Shown one piece after another: positions 19,765 through 29,100 of a stretch of DNA of 47,989 nucleotides (positions are counted from its first letter, which is position 1; each line of letters opens with the position of its first letter). The position numbers were made by a program, and so were the translations under genes. The stretch is from Sphingomonas sp. PAMC 26605 (GTDB lineage Bacteria; Pseudomonadota; Alphaproteobacteria; Sphingomonadales; Sphingomonadaceae): NCBI RefSeq assembly GCF_000241485.1, contig NZ_JH584241.1:1345544-1393532 (forward strand). Reading direction: 5' to 3'. A model generated the notes under the pieces. That model was not told the origin of the DNA, did no database searches, and saw nothing but the letters and a program-made list of their open reading frames with translations.

Positions 19765-20562
19765 TCATCGCAGCGTTGCGGCTGCGCCCGACCGGACGGG
19801 TAAGCGATAGACGCCGAACAGCGCGGCGACGATCGCCAGCGGCAGTACGACCGAAACCGAGAGCATCGACAGGCGGTGCGCGACGGGGCCACCTTCCAAC
19901 AGTCCGACCGCGCCGAAAAAGCCGAACATAACGCCCACCGTCACCACTGCGACCAGCGCCTGCTTGGAAAGGCTTGCCGGAAACAACTGGCGGAGGGTCT
20001 GGGGAACGACGCGCAAGAAAAGCCACACCAGCGCTGCGAGAGTAGGTAAGCCAAAAATGATCAGAACTACCCATGGCGACCAGCCGAAGCCACGCTCGAC
20101 CGAGCCCATGTCGCCCTCGAGCGTGAAGGTACGGATCGGCACATAATCGAGGAAATTGCCGACGCTGGCGACGGTGCACCAATATGCGAACAGCGCCCAG
20201 CCCGAGCGACCGTATTTAAGTGCGACGCGGTAGCCGAGACGGCTTAGCGGAAGCGCGATCAAGCCGTTGCCGAAGAGCGCCCCCGCCGCAGCGATGATCG
20301 CTGCGTCGATCCCGTGTCCGCTCGCGAAGATCGGCACCTCGTTGACATTCTGATCGATGCCGAACTGCAGCAGCAGGACGATCAGCGTCGGACGCGCGTA
20401 ATTGAGGTCCAGCGGGTTGGTCTTCCAGCCGAGCAGCCATGCGGTGAAGGCATGTGCGTATTCATGCGTGAAGAAGACCAGGGCGTGGGCGGCCCATAAT
20501 TGCGCGGCGAGCAAAGCAAGAAATATCGGCCAAGCAGCTGAAAGCGCCGTTTTTCTCGTCAT
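19765..20562 (-). CDS. Polytopic membrane protein with HExxH zinc-binding motif
   Basis: 265 aa inner-membrane protein with about six hydrophobic segments. In the first long helix 'FFTHEYAHAFTAWLLGW' (about residues 30-46) holds an HExxH motif, as in site-2-type (M50) and related membrane metalloproteases. A later 'SVGNFLDYVPIRTF' could supply the third ligand, D in 'NFLDY', as in M50-like proteins. Function is unknown. ATG 20562 has a GGAAA ribosome-binding site 5 nt upstream and begins the first helix; the frame is open 60 nt further. It converges on cobT and diverges from the ribbon-helix-helix gene. Confidence 0.65.
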   Translation of the reverse strand: MTRKTALSAAWPIFLALLAAQLWAAHALVFFTHEYAHAFTAWLLGWKTNPLDLNYARPTLIVLLLQFGIDQNVNEVPIFASGHGIDAAIIAAAGALFGNGLIALPLSRLGYRVALKYGRSGWALFAYWCTVASVGNFLDYVPIRTFTLEGDMGSVERGFGWSPWVVLIIFGLPTLAALVWLFLRVVPQTLRQLFPASLSKQALVAVVTVGVMFGFFGAVGLLEGGPVAHRLSMLSVSVVLPLAIVAALFGVYRLPVRSGAAATLR

Positions 20563-20696
20563 CCGATTTCCTGTATCCAAGCGGTTCTGCTTGAACCTGC
20601 GACGAAACGTTCGCGGCGGCAAGGCTGCGCTTCACGCCACGCTTTACCGGCCGGAGCCGTGGCTGTCGCATCCCCCGCGCCATGCTATGACGCCTC

Positions 20697-21011
20697 ATGC
20701 TCGTCTTTCCACCCGCTGGCGGTTTCATCGGCCCCGTCAAACGCTCGGTGACGATCGCGGGCCATGCCACGTCGATCAGCCTCGAACCGATCTTCTGGCA
20801 GACGCTCGAAGCAGCAGCGGCGCTGCGCGCGCTCCCGCTCAACGCCCTGATCGCGCAGATCGACGCGTTGCGGATCGTCGCCGAGGACCCACCAAACCTC
20901 GCCAGTGCACTGCGCAGCTGGATCCTGGCCGACTTCTTGTCTTCCAATAGTGATAATCATTCGCAACAAGATTTGACAATGCGAGTGACTCGCAATAGCC
21001 ATTCCCCATAA
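20697..21011 (+). CDS. Ribbon-helix-helix domain protein
   Basis: 104 aa small DNA-binding-type protein. 'VKRSVTIAGHATSISLEPIFW' (about residues 14-34) matches the ribbon-helix-helix domain common in alphaproteobacteria, with the beta-strand followed by 'LNALIAQIDALRI' and 'NLASALRSWILADFL' helices. After 'ADFL' the frame continues 24 residues of non-family sequence that run straight through the Fur box and promoter of the TonB receptor gene. The true protein may have been extended by loss of an earlier stop. It might regulate its neighbour, but the target is unknown. Confidence 0.75.
   Translation: MLVFPPAGGFIGPVKRSVTIAGHATSISLEPIFWQTLEAAAALRALPLNALIAQIDALRIVAEDPPNLASALRSWILADFLSSNSDNHSQQDLTMRVTRNSHSP
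20946..20964. promoter_or_regulatory. Fur box upstream of the TonB receptor operon
   Basis: The 19 bases match 15 of 19 positions of the classical Fur consensus, with the central TGATAATCATT perfect. It lies 9 nt upstream of a TTGACA (20973-20978) and 60 nt before the receptor's ATG, the expected place for iron-dependent repression. Confidence 0.75.
20973..21001 (+). promoter_or_regulatory. Probable sigma-70 promoter of the iron-uptake operon
   Basis: A perfect TTGACA (-35) at 20973-20978 is followed by a weak -10 (AATAGC at 20994-20999, or the bases just after). A small perfect palindrome GCGAG-TGA-CTCGC (20981-20993) fills the spacer and may be a second operator or part of the Fur-controlled region. 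Confidence 0.5.
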
Positions 21012-21023
21012 GGGGAAATCGCT

Positions 21024-23489
21024 TTGACACTCTCGACCGTTCGCAAGCCCGTCTACCTCGCTCTGTCGTGCGTTGGCGCCTTCGCCAGCCATCCGGCGTT
21101 CGCCGATGATGCGCCGCCGCCGCCCGCGAACGACGCGGATCCGGATGCCAAGCTCGACATCATCGTTTACGGCCAGCGCCGCGCCGACCCCAAGCAGGTC
21201 GCGCCGTTGCTCGACACGCCCAAATCGATCCTCGTGCTCAACAAGGACACGATCGCGCAGACCGGGTCGAACAGCCTCGCCGACGCGTTGCGCACCGTGC
21301 CCGGCATCACCTTCGGCGCGGCCGAGGGTGGCAATCCGATCGGCGACCGACCCTTCATCCGCGGCTTCGACAGCCAGGGCAGCATCTATGTCGACGGCGT
21401 GCGCGATCTCGCTTCGCAGAGCCGCGAGGTGTTCGCGGTCGATTCGGTGCAGATCGTGCGCGGCTCGGATTCGACGCTCGGCGGGCGTGGCAGTGCGGGT
21501 GGCACGATCAACATCCTGTCGAAACTGCCGCAGGCGAGCACCTTCGGCTCGGCGAGCGCCTCGTACGGCAATGCCGACTACAAGCGCGTCACCGCCGATC
21601 TCAACGTCCGCGTCAGCGACACCGCGGCGTTCCGGATCGAGGGCGTGTGGCACGACCAGAACGTCGCGGGCCGCGACGCGGTATATGCAAGGCGCTGGGG
21701 CATCGCGCCGAGCTTCACGCTCGGGCTCGGTACGCCGACGCGCTTCACGGTTGGTTTCTACCGGCTCGAGAGCCATGAGCTGCCCGACAGCGGCATCCCC
21801 TATCTCAACGTCTGCTCGGCAACAAATTGCGCGCTGCCCGCAGGCAATGTCTTCGCGACCCCCGCGATCGGCACCGTCACGACGCGCGGCGGCCAGACCG
21901 GCACGATCTCGCGCAACACTTTCTATGGTCTCAAGAACCGCGATTTCCGCGATGCGACGACCAATCAGGCGACGCTGCGGGTCGAGCATGATTTCGGCAG
22001 CGGGATCACGCTGCGCAACACCGCGCGCTTCAACCACGACACCCAGGCCTATATCTTCCTGCTGCCCGACGACAGCACGGGCAACGTCTTCGGCACGACG
22101 ACGACCAACACCGGCGGCAATCTGACGAGCGGCGGCTATGTCTGGCGGCGCGCCAATACGCGCTATGGCTATAGCAAGGCGCTGATCAACCAGACCGATC
22201 TCAGCGGCACCTTTGCGACCGGCAGCGTCAAGCACAGCTTCGTGGTCGGCGCCGAGCTGGCGTGGGAGAAGACGCGGCGCGGCACCTATGTCGTCGCGTC
22301 GGGCTCGACGCTGACGCCGCGCTGCACGACCGCGAGCGTCGCGCGCTATTATTGCACGAGCCTGTTCAACCCCAACCCTAACGACCCCTTCGTCAATTAT
22401 ACCAGCGACACGTCGAGCGTGCAGACGCCGATCGTGCGCGGCGCGAGCAACACCGAGACGCAGAACGACGCGCAGACGATCGCGCTCTACGGCTTCGACT
22501 CGATCACGCTGCTCCCGCAACTGATCCTCAACGTCGGCGCGCGCTTCGATCGGTTCAAATCGACGGTGACGCTGCCCTTCGCGGTCGGCGCGGTGCCGCT
22601 GCGCGTGTCGCGCACCGATGAGCTGTTTAACTGGCAGGCCGGGCTCGTGTTCAAGCCGAGCAAGGAAACCAGCCTCTACGCCAGCTACGCCACCGCTGCG
22701 ACGCCGCCGAACAGCCTGCTCGGCGAAGGACGCGAAGACAATGCGCTGCCGACGACCACCGCCACGCTGAGCGTGCTCGACTCGCTCAAGGTGCAGAAGA
22801 CCAAGTCGTACGAGGTCGGTGCCAAGGCCAGTGTGTTCCACGAAAAGCTCGCGCTCGCCGCCGCCATGTTCCAGACCGACATCCAGAACGCGCGCGTCAC
22901 CGCCGACAGCGGCAGCGTCGCCTTTATCGGCAGCACGCGCATCCGCGGGGTCGAACTAACCGCCTCGGGCGCGGTGCTGCCGGGCTGGACGGTGTTCGGC
23001 GGCTATACCTATCTCGACGCCAAGATCGTCGACGGCGGGCTGAGCGCGCTGACGGTCGCCGCCAATGGCGCGGCGGCGGCGACCACCGTCTATGTCACCT
23101 CGGTCAACACCGGAAAGCAGGTGCCGCAGATCGCCAAGCACAGCTTCACCGCGACGACCAATTACGAGGTCACCAAGCGCTTCCAGCTCGGCGGCAGCGC
23201 GATCTATTCGAGCCGCGTCTATGGCGGCTATGCCGACAACCGCGCCGCCACCCAGAATGCGGCGGGCGTGGTGAGCGTGACGCCCGCGACCGTCCAGTTC
23301 GCGCGCGGCGTGCCCGCCTATTGGCGCTTCGACGCGCGCGCCAGCTATCAGCTAACGCCCAACCTCCAGCTGTCGGTCAATGCGCAGAACCTGACCGACA
23401 AGGTTTATTTCAACCAGACCTATACCAACCATTACGCGTCGATCGCGCCCGGTCGGACCGTGTTCGGCACCGTGACGGCCAAGTTCTGA
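21024..23489 (+). CDS. fiu: TonB-dependent catecholate-siderophore receptor (Fiu/PiuA-like)
   Basis: 821 aa outer-membrane receptor importing ferric siderophores with TonB energy. Signal peptide residues 1-28 (ending ASHPAFADD). The plug domain (about 60-170) shows '[17 protein letters not shown]' and '[19 protein letters not shown]'. The 22-strand barrel ends with '[18 protein letters not shown]', with the C-terminal aromatic residue expected for outer-membrane insertion. The assignment to the Fiu/PiuA group rests on the adjacent PiuC/YbiX-type dioxygenase and PepSY genes, the classical partners of Fiu. A Fur box and promoter lie directly upstream. Its stop overlaps the next ATG (TGATG), so the operon is tightly coupled. 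Exact ligand unknown. Confidence 0.9.
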   Translation: MTLSTVRKPVYLALSCVGAFASHPAFADDAPPPPANDADPDAKLDIIVYGQRRADPKQVAPLLDTPKSILVLNKDTIAQTGSNSLADALRTVPGITFGAAEGGNPIGDRPFIRGFDSQGSIYVDGVRDLASQSREVFAVDSVQIVRGSDSTLGGRGSAGGTINILSKLPQASTFGSASASYGNADYKRVTADLNVRVSDTAAFRIEGVWHDQNVAGRDAVYARRWGIAPSFTLGLGTPTRFTVGFYRLESHELPDSGIPYLNVCSATNCALPAGNVFATPAIGTVTTRGGQTGTISRNTFYGLKNRDFRDATTNQATLRVEHDFGSGITLRNTARFNHDTQAYIFLLPDDSTGNVFGTTTTNTGGNLTSGGYVWRRANTRYGYSKALINQTDLSGTFATGSVKHSFVVGAELAWEKTRRGTYVVASGSTLTPRCTTASVARYYCTSLFNPNPNDPFVNYTSDTSSVQTPIVRGASNTETQNDAQTIALYGFDSITLLPQLILNVGARFDRFKSTVTLPFAVGAVPLRVSRTDELFNWQAGLVFKPSKETSLYASYATAATPPNSLLGEGREDNALPTTTATLSVLDSLKVQKTKSYEVGAKASVFHEKLALAAAMFQTDIQNARVTADSGSVAFIGSTRIRGVELTASGAVLPGWTVFGGYTYLDAKIVDGGLSALTVAANGAAAATTVYVTSVNTGKQVPQIAKHSFTATTNYEVTKRFQLGGSAIYSSRVYGGYADNRAATQNAAGVVSVTPATVQFARGVPAYWRFDARASYQLTPNLQLSVNAQNLTDKVYFNQTYTNHYASIAPGRTVFGTVTAKF

Positions 23490-24220
23490 TGGCGGATGTC
23501 ACGACGTTGTCGCGCGACGAGATCGCCGCGCGCCTCTCCGCGCCGCCTGCCGAGCGCGCGGCCTTCCTCCGCGCCTGCGCCGAGGCGGGCGAGGCCGAGG
23601 CGCAGGCGGTATACGGGCAGATGCTGCTCGACGGGATCGGGGTTGCGAAGGACCCACGTGCGGCACTCGGCTGGTTCGTGCGCGGCGCGGCGCAGCATCA
23701 CTTGATGGCGATCAACATGGTCGGGCGCTGCTACGATCTCGGCTGGGGCACGCCGCCCGACAAGCGCCGCGCGGCCGACTGCTACCGCATCGCCGCCGAG
23801 CGCGGGCTCGATTGGGGGATGTACAATTACGCGACCCTGCTCGCGCTCGGGCACGGCGTGGCGGAGGACAAAGCGGCGGCGCTGGCATGGTTCCGCAAGG
23901 CCGCGGCGCTCGGCAACGCCAAGGCGATCAACTTCGTCGGCAGCTTCCACGAGGATGGCTGGGTGGTCGAACGCGACATGGCTGCGGCGGCGCTCTGCTA
24001 TGCGCGTGCGGCGAAGGGCGGGGATTTCCGCGGGTGCTTCAACCATGCGCGGATGCTGGGCGCTGCCGGGCGGATCGAGGACGCGATCGGCTGGCTCAAG
24101 CGCGCCGGCGCGAGCGCGACCCCTGCGTTCGTCGAGAAAGCCGCGGCGTGGCTCGCGGCATCCGATCTGCCGGCGTTTCGCGTGCGCGGTGTTCAGGCGA
24201 TCCGGGCGGCGGCATGCTGA
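23489..24220 (+). CDS. Sel1-repeat (TPR-like) protein of the iron operon
   Basis: 243 aa cytoplasmic alpha-solenoid of about five Sel1 repeats, each about 36 residues: '[20 protein letters not shown]', '[20 protein letters not shown]', '[20 protein letters not shown]', '[20 protein letters not shown]', then a degenerate one. Sel1 proteins serve as protein-binding scaffolds. ATG 23489 overlaps the receptor stop, and the 3' end overlaps the dioxygenase start by 7 nt. It is inserted between the receptor and piuC-type genes, so a role in iron-siderophore handling is likely by context only. Confidence 0.85.
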   Translation: MADVTTLSRDEIAARLSAPPAERAAFLRACAEAGEAEAQAVYGQMLLDGIGVAKDPRAALGWFVRGAAQHHLMAINMVGRCYDLGWGTPPDKRRAADCYRIAAERGLDWGMYNYATLLALGHGVAEDKAAALAWFRKAAALGNAKAINFVGSFHEDGWVVERDMAAAALCYARAAKGGDFRGCFNHARMLGAAGRIEDAIGWLKRAGASATPAFVEKAAAWLAASDLPAFRVRGVQAIRAAAC

Positions 24221-24897
24221 CCGTCATCCCGGACCTGCTCGATGCGGCGCAGGTCGCGGCGTTGCGCGCGACGATTGACGCCGCCGACTGGATCGACGGC
24301 AACGCCACGTCGGGGCATCAGTCGGCGCTCGCCAAGCAGAATGCGCAATTGCCCGAGGATTCGGAGGCTGCGCGCAGCGGCGGGGCGATGGTGCTCGACG
24401 CGCTCGCGGCGTCGCCGTTGTTCGTCGCCGCGGCACTGCCGCTCAAGGTGTTTCCGCCGTTGTTCAACCGCTACGCTGCCGGCGACGGCTTCGGCGCGCA
24501 TGTCGACAGCGCGATCCGCATCCGGCGCGGCAGCGATTATCGCATCCGCAGCGACCTGTCGGCGACGCTCTTTCTCGCCGACCCCGACAGCTATGACGGG
24601 GGCGAGCTCGTCGTGCAGACGCAGTTCGGCGAGCAGAGCGTCAAGCTGCCGGCGGGGCAGATGGTGCTCTATCCTGCCTCGAGCCTGCACCATGTCGCGC
24701 CGGTCACGCGCGGGGTGCGTGTCGCCTCGTTCTTCTGGATTCAGTCGATGGTGCGCGACACCGATGCGCGCGCGATGCTGTTCGAGCTCGATACCGCGAT
24801 CCAGTCGGTCGGTGCGCGGCTGGGGCAGGGGGATTCCGAGATCGTCCGGCTGACCGGTGTCTATCACAATCTGTTACGCCGCTGGGCGGAGGTCTGA
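24214..24897 (+). CDS. piuC: PKHD-type Fe(II)/2-oxoglutarate dioxygenase (PiuC/YbiX-like)
   Basis: 227 aa cytoplasmic hydroxylase of the PiuC/YbiX family, usually next to a siderophore receptor and under Fur control. The iron-binding facial triad is visible: H and D in '[10 protein letters not shown]' (about residues 95-104) and H in '[14 protein letters not shown]' (about 158), with the 2-oxoglutarate-binding Arg in the same block ('[10 protein letters not shown]'). '[20 protein letters not shown]' is the usual strand before them. Length is normal. It starts inside the Sel1 gene end, and its TGA overlaps the next gene's GTG as TGAGTG. Substrate of this family is not established. Confidence 0.9.
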   Translation: MLTVIPDLLDAAQVAALRATIDAADWIDGNATSGHQSALAKQNAQLPEDSEAARSGGAMVLDALAASPLFVAAALPLKVFPPLFNRYAAGDGFGAHVDSAIRIRRGSDYRIRSDLSATLFLADPDSYDGGELVVQTQFGEQSVKLPAGQMVLYPASSLHHVAPVTRGVRVASFFWIQSMVRDTDARAMLFELDTAIQSVGARLGQGDSEIVRLTGVYHNLLRRWAEV

Positions 24898-26016
24898 GTG
24901 AGCAAGATCAGGGTGCGCAACGCCTGGTTCCAGGTGCACAAATGGATCGGGCTGATCCTCGCGGTGTTGATCATCCCGCTCTCGGTGACGGGCGCGGCAC
25001 TGGTGTGGGACGACGCGCTCGACCATGCCATCAACCCGCAGCGCTACGCGACGAGCGGCGACGGGTTGCAGCCGATGCAGCGCTATGTCGCGGCGGCGCG
25101 CGGCGTGCTCGCGCCGGGCGACCGCATCGCCTCGCTCGCGCTGCCGGTGGCGGCGGGCGAGCCGGTCATCGTCGTCGCGAGCGTGGCCGCCAAGCCCAAG
25201 CGCATGGCCGGACCGCCGCCGCGCAAGACCGTGTGGATCGACCCGGCAACCGCGCGCGTGCTCGACACCGCGGGGAGCGGCGGCGGGCTGATCCGCACCT
25301 TCCACATGATCCACGGATCGCTGTTGATCCCGGGTGTCGGGCGGCAGGTGGTCGGCTGGATCGGCGTGGCGATGCTGGTCTCTTCGCTCTCGGGGCTGTG
25401 GCTGTGGTGGCCGACCGTCGGGCGCTGGGTGCGTGGCCTCCGCTGGCGGCGGCATCGCAACACCGACACCAACCTGCACCATCTGCTCGGCTTCTGGATC
25501 GCGTTGCCGTTGTTCGTGCTGTCGCTCACCGGCGCGTGGATCTCGTTCCCGCAGGTGTTCGGGGGCGCGCAGGGTGGGGCGGGCGGCCGGCCCGGTGCGC
25601 GGCCCGGCGGACAGCGCCCGCTGCCGCTCACCGCGCCGAAGCTCGCGCTCGACGCCGTGATCGCGCGCGGTGCCGCGGTGGCGTCGGGCGCGATCGCCAA
25701 GGTCGATTGGCCGACCGACCAGAAGCCGGTGTGGAAGCTCGCGCTTGCGCCGGGGGATCGCGCCATCACCGTCGCCGACGATGACGGGGCCGCCAAGCTC
25801 GTGCCCCCGCCACGCGAACCGCTCGCGCGGACGATGCGGCGGATCCACGACGGCACCGGGATGGGGCTGCTGTGGCAGATCGTGATCTTCCTCGGCGGCC
25901 TGCTGCCCGCGGTGCTTGCGGTTACGGGGATCATCATGTGGTGGCGCTCGCGCGGCTGGCGCGCGCAGCTCAAGGCGCGGAAGCAGGCGCGGGGTGACGC
26001 CGTCGCAGTGAGCTGA
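24898..26016 (+). CDS. PepSY-domain iron reductase-like membrane protein
   Basis: 372 aa inner-membrane protein of the PepSY-associated TM (PiuB-like) family, thought to reduce or help release iron from siderophores. Four membrane segments are apparent: residues 14-35 ('HKWIGLILAVLIIPLSVTGAA' region), around 150-170, 193-215 ('LLGFWIALPLFVLSLTGAW' region) and 325-350. Conserved His occurs in 'QVHKWIG', 'TFHMIHGSLL', 'NLHHLLGFW' and 'RRIHDGTGMGLLWQ', consistent with heme or metal binding. GTG 24898 directly follows the dioxygenase stop. It is the last gene of the Fur-controlled operon; a large hairpin follows. Confidence 0.85.
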   Translation: MSKIRVRNAWFQVHKWIGLILAVLIIPLSVTGAALVWDDALDHAINPQRYATSGDGLQPMQRYVAAARGVLAPGDRIASLALPVAAGEPVIVVASVAAKPKRMAGPPPRKTVWIDPATARVLDTAGSGGGLIRTFHMIHGSLLIPGVGRQVVGWIGVAMLVSSLSGLWLWWPTVGRWVRGLRWRRHRNTDTNLHHLLGFWIALPLFVLSLTGAWISFPQVFGGAQGGAGGRPGARPGGQRPLPLTAPKLALDAVIARGAAVASGAIAKVDWPTDQKPVWKLALAPGDRAITVADDDGAAKLVPPPREPLARTMRRIHDGTGMGLLWQIVIFLGGLLPAVLAVTGIIMWWRSRGWRAQLKARKQARGDAVAVS

Positions 26017-26030
26017 TCTCGCTGCTAAAA

Positions 26031-26126
26031 CGTCACCCCGGGCTCGTCCCGGGGTCCACCGTGCCGCGCGACCCGCCTCGGCAACGCGTACGGCACGGTG
26101 GACCCCGGAACAGGTCCGGGGTGACG
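26031..26126. repeat. Long inverted repeat / hairpin between convergent genes
   Basis: Left arm 26031-26066 and right arm 26091-26126 pair at 32 of 36 positions around a 24-nt loop. The outer CGTCACCCCGG and inner GGGGTCCACCGTGCCG blocks are perfect. It lies between the PepSY gene and the convergent NAD-glutamate dehydrogenase and could end transcription from both sides. Its form suggests an intergenic, REP-like family element of sphingomonads. Confidence 0.8.
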
Positions 26127-26165
26127 GTTGAGGTGTGACCGTTGGGGCGGGCTGCTACCGCACCG

Positions 26166-29100
26166 TTACCGCCCCAGAAGCACCCGCGCCTGGCCGGCAA
26201 TCTGCGCGAGCATCGCGGCGTTGGGCGCCGGCGCGAGCCGAGCGCGGTCGATCACCGCCTTGAACTGCGCAACGCGGCCGGCGTTTTCGGCGAGCCAGCC
26301 CTCGACCAGCGCCTGCGGATCACCCCCGACACCGCCCGCGCCGCGCCCGAGGAACTCGAGCCGCAACTGCTGGAAGTCGCGCGCCAGCCCTGCGATGAGC
26401 AATCGCTCCCACGGGTCGCTCGACGCGATCCGCGCGGCATTGGCCTGCGCCCAGTCGAGCCCGAGCGCCTGCCCCAGCCGCGTGAACGCCCGCGTCAGCA
26501 CGGTCTCGTCGATCCCGAGCCGCTCGCCGAGATCGGCCAAGCCCACCGCGCCGTCGAGCTCGAACAGCCGCACCACCTTCTGCACCAGCTTCGCCGGCGC
26601 ACCCGCGGTCTCGAGCGTCGAAGCGATCCGCGCACTCTGCGCACTCGCTTCCTCGAGCAGCAGCGCCTTGGTCTGCTTGTCGAGCGATCGAATGCCCTTC
26701 GACAGCCGCGCGAGCACCGCGCCCGGCCCGGTGCCGCTGCGCGTCACGCGCAGCAGGTCGGCGATCTGCGAGCGCGTCGCCACCGCGACCTCGTCGAACA
26801 GCGCGATCCGCGCCGCCTCGGGCATCTCGGCGGTCTCGATCTCGCGCCACAGCTCGGGCAGGTCGAACAGCCGCTCGGCGACGACGAAATTCGCCGCGAT
26901 GTCGCTCATCGCAGCGCCCTCTTCCTCGGCGAGCTCGAACGGGTAGAGCACGCCCATCCGGTTGACGATCCGGTTGGCGAGCTTGGTCGCGACGATCTCG
27001 CCGCGGAGGCGATGCTGGTCGATCGCGCTTGCGAACTTCTTGCGCATCGCGGGCGGGAAGGCGGCGTGGAGATCGGGCAGGAGTTCGGCATCGGCGCCCA
27101 GATCCGATCGCTCGATCGCCGCCTGCAGCGCGAGCTTGGCGGTCGCCAGCAGCACGGCGAGCTCGGGCCGCGTGAGCCCGCGCCCTTCGGCCGAGCGGCG
27201 CAGCAGATCGTCATTGCCCGCCAGCCCCTCGACCACACGGTCGAGCGAGCCGCTCGCCTCGAAGATCTCGATCAGCCGGACATAGCTCGGCACGTCGCGC
27301 GCGCCATCGGCCTCGGCGATCGACAGCGCGAGCGTCTGCAGGCGATTGTCCTCGAGCACGATGTGCGCGACGTCGTCGGTCATGCTCGCGAGGAAGCTGT
27401 TGCGCTTCTCATAGCCGAGCCGGCCCTCGATCATCTCGCGGTTGAGCGCGATCTTGATGTTGACCTCGTTGTCCGAGCAATCGACGCCTGCCGAATTGTC
27501 GATGAAGTCGGTGTTGATCCGCCCGCCATGCGCCGAGAAGGCGATGCGTCCGGCCTGCGTGACACCCAGGTTCGCGCCCTCGCCGATCGCCGTCGCGCGC
27601 AGATCCTCGGCATCGACGCGCAAGCGATCGTTCGCCGGATCGCCGACCGCGATATTGTTCTCGGCGCGCGCCTTCACATAGGTGCCGATCCCGCCGAACC
27701 AGATCAGATCGACCGGGGCCTTGAGGATCAGCGAAATCAAAGCGCCGGGTTCGATCTCGCCCGCCTCGATGCCGAGCGCGGCGCGGATCTGCTTCGACAG
27801 CTTGATCACCTTGTCGGTGCGCGCGAACACGCCGCCGCCCTTCGAGATGATCGACGAATCGTAATCCGCCCAGGACGAGCGCGGCAGCGCGAACATGCGC
27901 GCGCGCTCGGCCCAGCTCGCCGCGGGATCGGGGTCGGGATCGAGGAAGATGTGGCGATGGTCGAACGCCGCGACGATCTTGAGCGTCTGGCTGAGCAACA
28001 TGCCGTTGCCGAACACGTCGCCCGACATGTCGCCGCACCCGACGACGCGGATCGTTTGCGTCTGCACGTCGACACCACGCTCGGCGAAGTGGCGCTGCAC
28101 CGAGACCCATGCGCCCTTGGCGGTGATGCCCATCGCCTTGTGGTCGTACCCGACCGACCCGCCGCTCGCGAAAGCGTCGCCGAGCCAGAAATTATGCTCG
28201 AGCGCGATCGCATTGGCCACGTCGGAGAAGGTCGCGGTGCCCTTGTCCGCGGCGACGACGAAATAGGGATCGTCGCCGTCATGGATCACCACGTCGGCGG
28301 GATGCACGACGGCGCCCTCGACGATATTGTCGGTGATCGACAGCAAGGTGCGAATGAACACGCGGTAGCTCTCGGTCCCCTCGGCGAGCCACGCATCGCG
28401 GTTCGACGCGGGCGGGAGCTGCTTGGGATAGAAGCCGCCCTTCGCGCCGGTCGGCACGATCACCGCATTCTTGACGCGCTGCGCCTTCATCAGCCCGAGG
28501 ATCTCGGTGCGGAAGTCGTCGCGCCGGTCGGACCAGCGCAGGCCGCCGCGCGCGACCGGGCCGGCGCGCAGATGGATGCCTTCGACGCGTGGCGAATAGA
28601 CCCAGATCTCGCGCCACGGCACGGGGGCGGGGAGGCCGGGGATGAGGTGGCTGTCGAGCTTGAACGCGAGCGCGATCTGCCCGGCGGACGCGAACGCATT
28701 GGTCCGCAGCGTCGCGGAGACAACGCTGCGCAAGGACCGCAGGATGCGGTCGTCGTCGATCGCCGAGACCGCGTCGAGCCCGGCTTCGATCGCCGCGTCG
28801 GCGGCTTCGATTCCGGCGCGACCGCGCGCCGGGTCATGCGCCGCGCCGAAGCGTTCGATCAGCCTCGCCGCGACGTCGGGCGCGCGGCGCAGCGCGTCGA
28901 CCACGGTGACGAGCCCATAGGTCAGCCCCGCCTGGCGCAGATAGCGGAACCAGGCGCGGAACAGCAGCACCGACGCCGGCGCCATCGCGGCGTCGACAAT
29001 CAACCGGTTGAACGCGTCGTTCTCGGCCTTGCCCTCGAGCACCGCCTGGATCGCATCCTCGAGCACGCTCGTATCGGCGGAGAGCCGTACGCCCGCCGCC

